Assembly: GCA_028692515.1 (NCBI GenBank)
Contig: JAQUXG010000105.1
Span: 1-6,285 of the forward strand
Origin: Kiritimatiellales bacterium
GTDB lineage: Bacteria; Verrucomicrobiota; Kiritimatiellia; Kiritimatiellales; Tichowtungiaceae
DNA length: 6,285 nucleotides
Direction of reading: 5' to 3'
Part shown: positions 5,481 through 6,285 of the stretch, piece by piece
Numbering within the stretch: position 1 is the first letter of the stretch
How the letters are laid out: each line of letters opens with the position of its first letter
Program-made: the position numbers and the translations under genes
The notes under the pieces: model-generated
The model's input: the letters and a program-made list of their open reading frames with translations, nothing else
Databases searched by the model: none
What the model was told of the DNA's origin: nothing

Positions 5481-6285
5481 ATGACAAGCCAAGATCCAAA
5501 AAATAAACGGCGCTCATCAATCTTGTTGAAAATCCCGCAAGAGGATCGGATTCCGCTCGGTCAGAAAGTCGCATTCGCTCTTGGACAAAATACCGAATGG
5601 CTTTGCAACACGCTGGTAACCAGCACTCTGTGGATGCCCTTCTTTAATATCGGCCTGGGGATCAGTCCGATGGTGCTGGGTATCATCCTCATGATTATGC
5701 GCGCCTGGGATGCGATTTCGGATCCGCTGGTGGGGAACCTTTCTGACAACGTTCGCACCCCCTGGGGACGGCGGCGTCCGTTAATCTTTATCGCCGCTAT
5801 CACGACGGCGGCGATTTATCCTTTTATATGGAACTTCCCGGCAAGCGTTATCGACGGAACCTCCTGGATGGTTCACGTGGCCAATCATGTTCCCTTCCTG
5901 AGCGAGAGCCTCAGCAATCAGAGCAAAGCTTCGTTTGTTTATCTGACGATCATCGGCCTGATTTACTTCACCAGCTTCACTTGCTGGTCCATGCCTTATT
6001 ATGGTTTGCAGCTTGAACTCACACCCAATTACGATGAACGGACCCGATTGTCCGTCGTGATGAGTTTTGTCGGCCAAATCACCGCCTTCTTTACCGGATG
6101 GGCTTTTGTTTCCATCGTATTTATCGGAACGGTGGCCAAAGGCGATTTATCATCCCTTGCGAATAAGCCGGGATGGCTTCAAGCTGCGACTCGGTCCATA
6201 CAGCCGTGGTTGACCAGCATGGCAGGAGCTAACGTTGATCAAAAACCCATTGTGGTGGGCATGAAAATTCTCTGCTGGTTCTTTG
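5481..6285 (+). CDS. GPH/MelB-type sugar:cation symporter (MFS), 3' end beyond window
   Basis: An open frame of 268 codons runs to the window edge without a stop; full-length relatives have about 450-500 residues. The family signature RAWDAISDPLVGNLSD-x6-GRRRP spans residues 74-100. D77 and D81 fall where E. coli MelB has the cation-site residues Asp55 and Asp59. PYYGLQLELTPNYDERTRLS (172-191) matches the conserved loop after helix 4. Predicted membrane helices lie near 29-57, 61-88, 99-119, 152-176 and 190-217, with a sixth beginning near 256, so about half of the usual twelve are present. The loops at about 120-151 and 218-255 are longer than in MelB. It should import a glycoside or sugar with Na+ or H+ across the inner membrane. 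Its place directly behind the HAD gene and divergent from the GH38-like gene links it to their substrate. The specific sugar cannot be deduced. Confidence 0.9.
   Translation, partial: MTSQDPKNKRRSSILLKIPQEDRIPLGQKVAFALGQNTEWLCNTLVTSTLWMPFFNIGLGISPMVLGIILMIMRAWDAISDPLVGNLSDNVRTPWGRRRPLIFIAAITTAAIYPFIWNFPASVIDGTSWMVHVANHVPFLSESLSNQSKASFVYLTIIGLIYFTSFTCWSMPYYGLQLELTPNYDERTRLSVVMSFVGQITAFFTGWAFVSIVFIGTVAKGDLSSLANKPGWLQAATRSIQPWLTSMAGANVDQKPIVVGMKILCWFF

Overview
The window carries four protein genes of a carbohydrate-use locus from a bacterium. GC content is moderate (mid-50s percent by eye). Three of the four genes have clear Shine-Dalgarno sequences. The combination of a Gfo/Idh/MocA oxidoreductase, an unusual family GH38 alpha-mannosidase-like protein, a HAD sugar-phosphate hydrolase and a GPH-type sugar:cation symporter resembles saccharolytic bacteria of the Planctomycetota-Verrucomicrobiota-Lentisphaerota-Kiritimatiellota group. 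That placement is an impression from gene content and protein style, not a demonstrated assignment. No rRNA, tRNA, CRISPR array, insertion sequence or phage gene was seen.

Layout. Bases 1-193 are non-coding and hold a tight run of small inverted repeats, then the leader of the first gene. Bases 194-1309 (+) encode the oxidoreductase. Bases 1310-1387 separate two convergent genes and contain two hairpins. Bases 1388-4255 (-) encode the 955-residue GH38-like protein. Bases 4256-4459 are an AT-rich divergent promoter region with two inverted repeats sharing the half-site TTGCG/CGCAA. Bases 4460-5461 (+) encode the HAD hydrolase. After 19 bases, bases 5481-6285 (+) encode the first 268 residues of the symporter, which runs off the window.

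How the genes may work together (inference). The symporter would bring in a small glycoside. The GH38-like protein has no signal peptide and would act on it in the cytoplasm. The oxidoreductase and HAD enzyme would then process the sugar or sugar phosphate. The divergent GH38 and HAD-symporter units probably share a regulator acting on the region between them.

The most interesting observation is that the GH38-like protein keeps three of the metal-site residues and the probable acid/base aspartate. It has phenylalanine where the family has its catalytic nucleophile aspartate. It is either a non-canonical GH38 clade with different chemistry or a protein without ordinary mannosidase activity, and it sits next to an NAD(P)-dependent sugar oxidoreductase.
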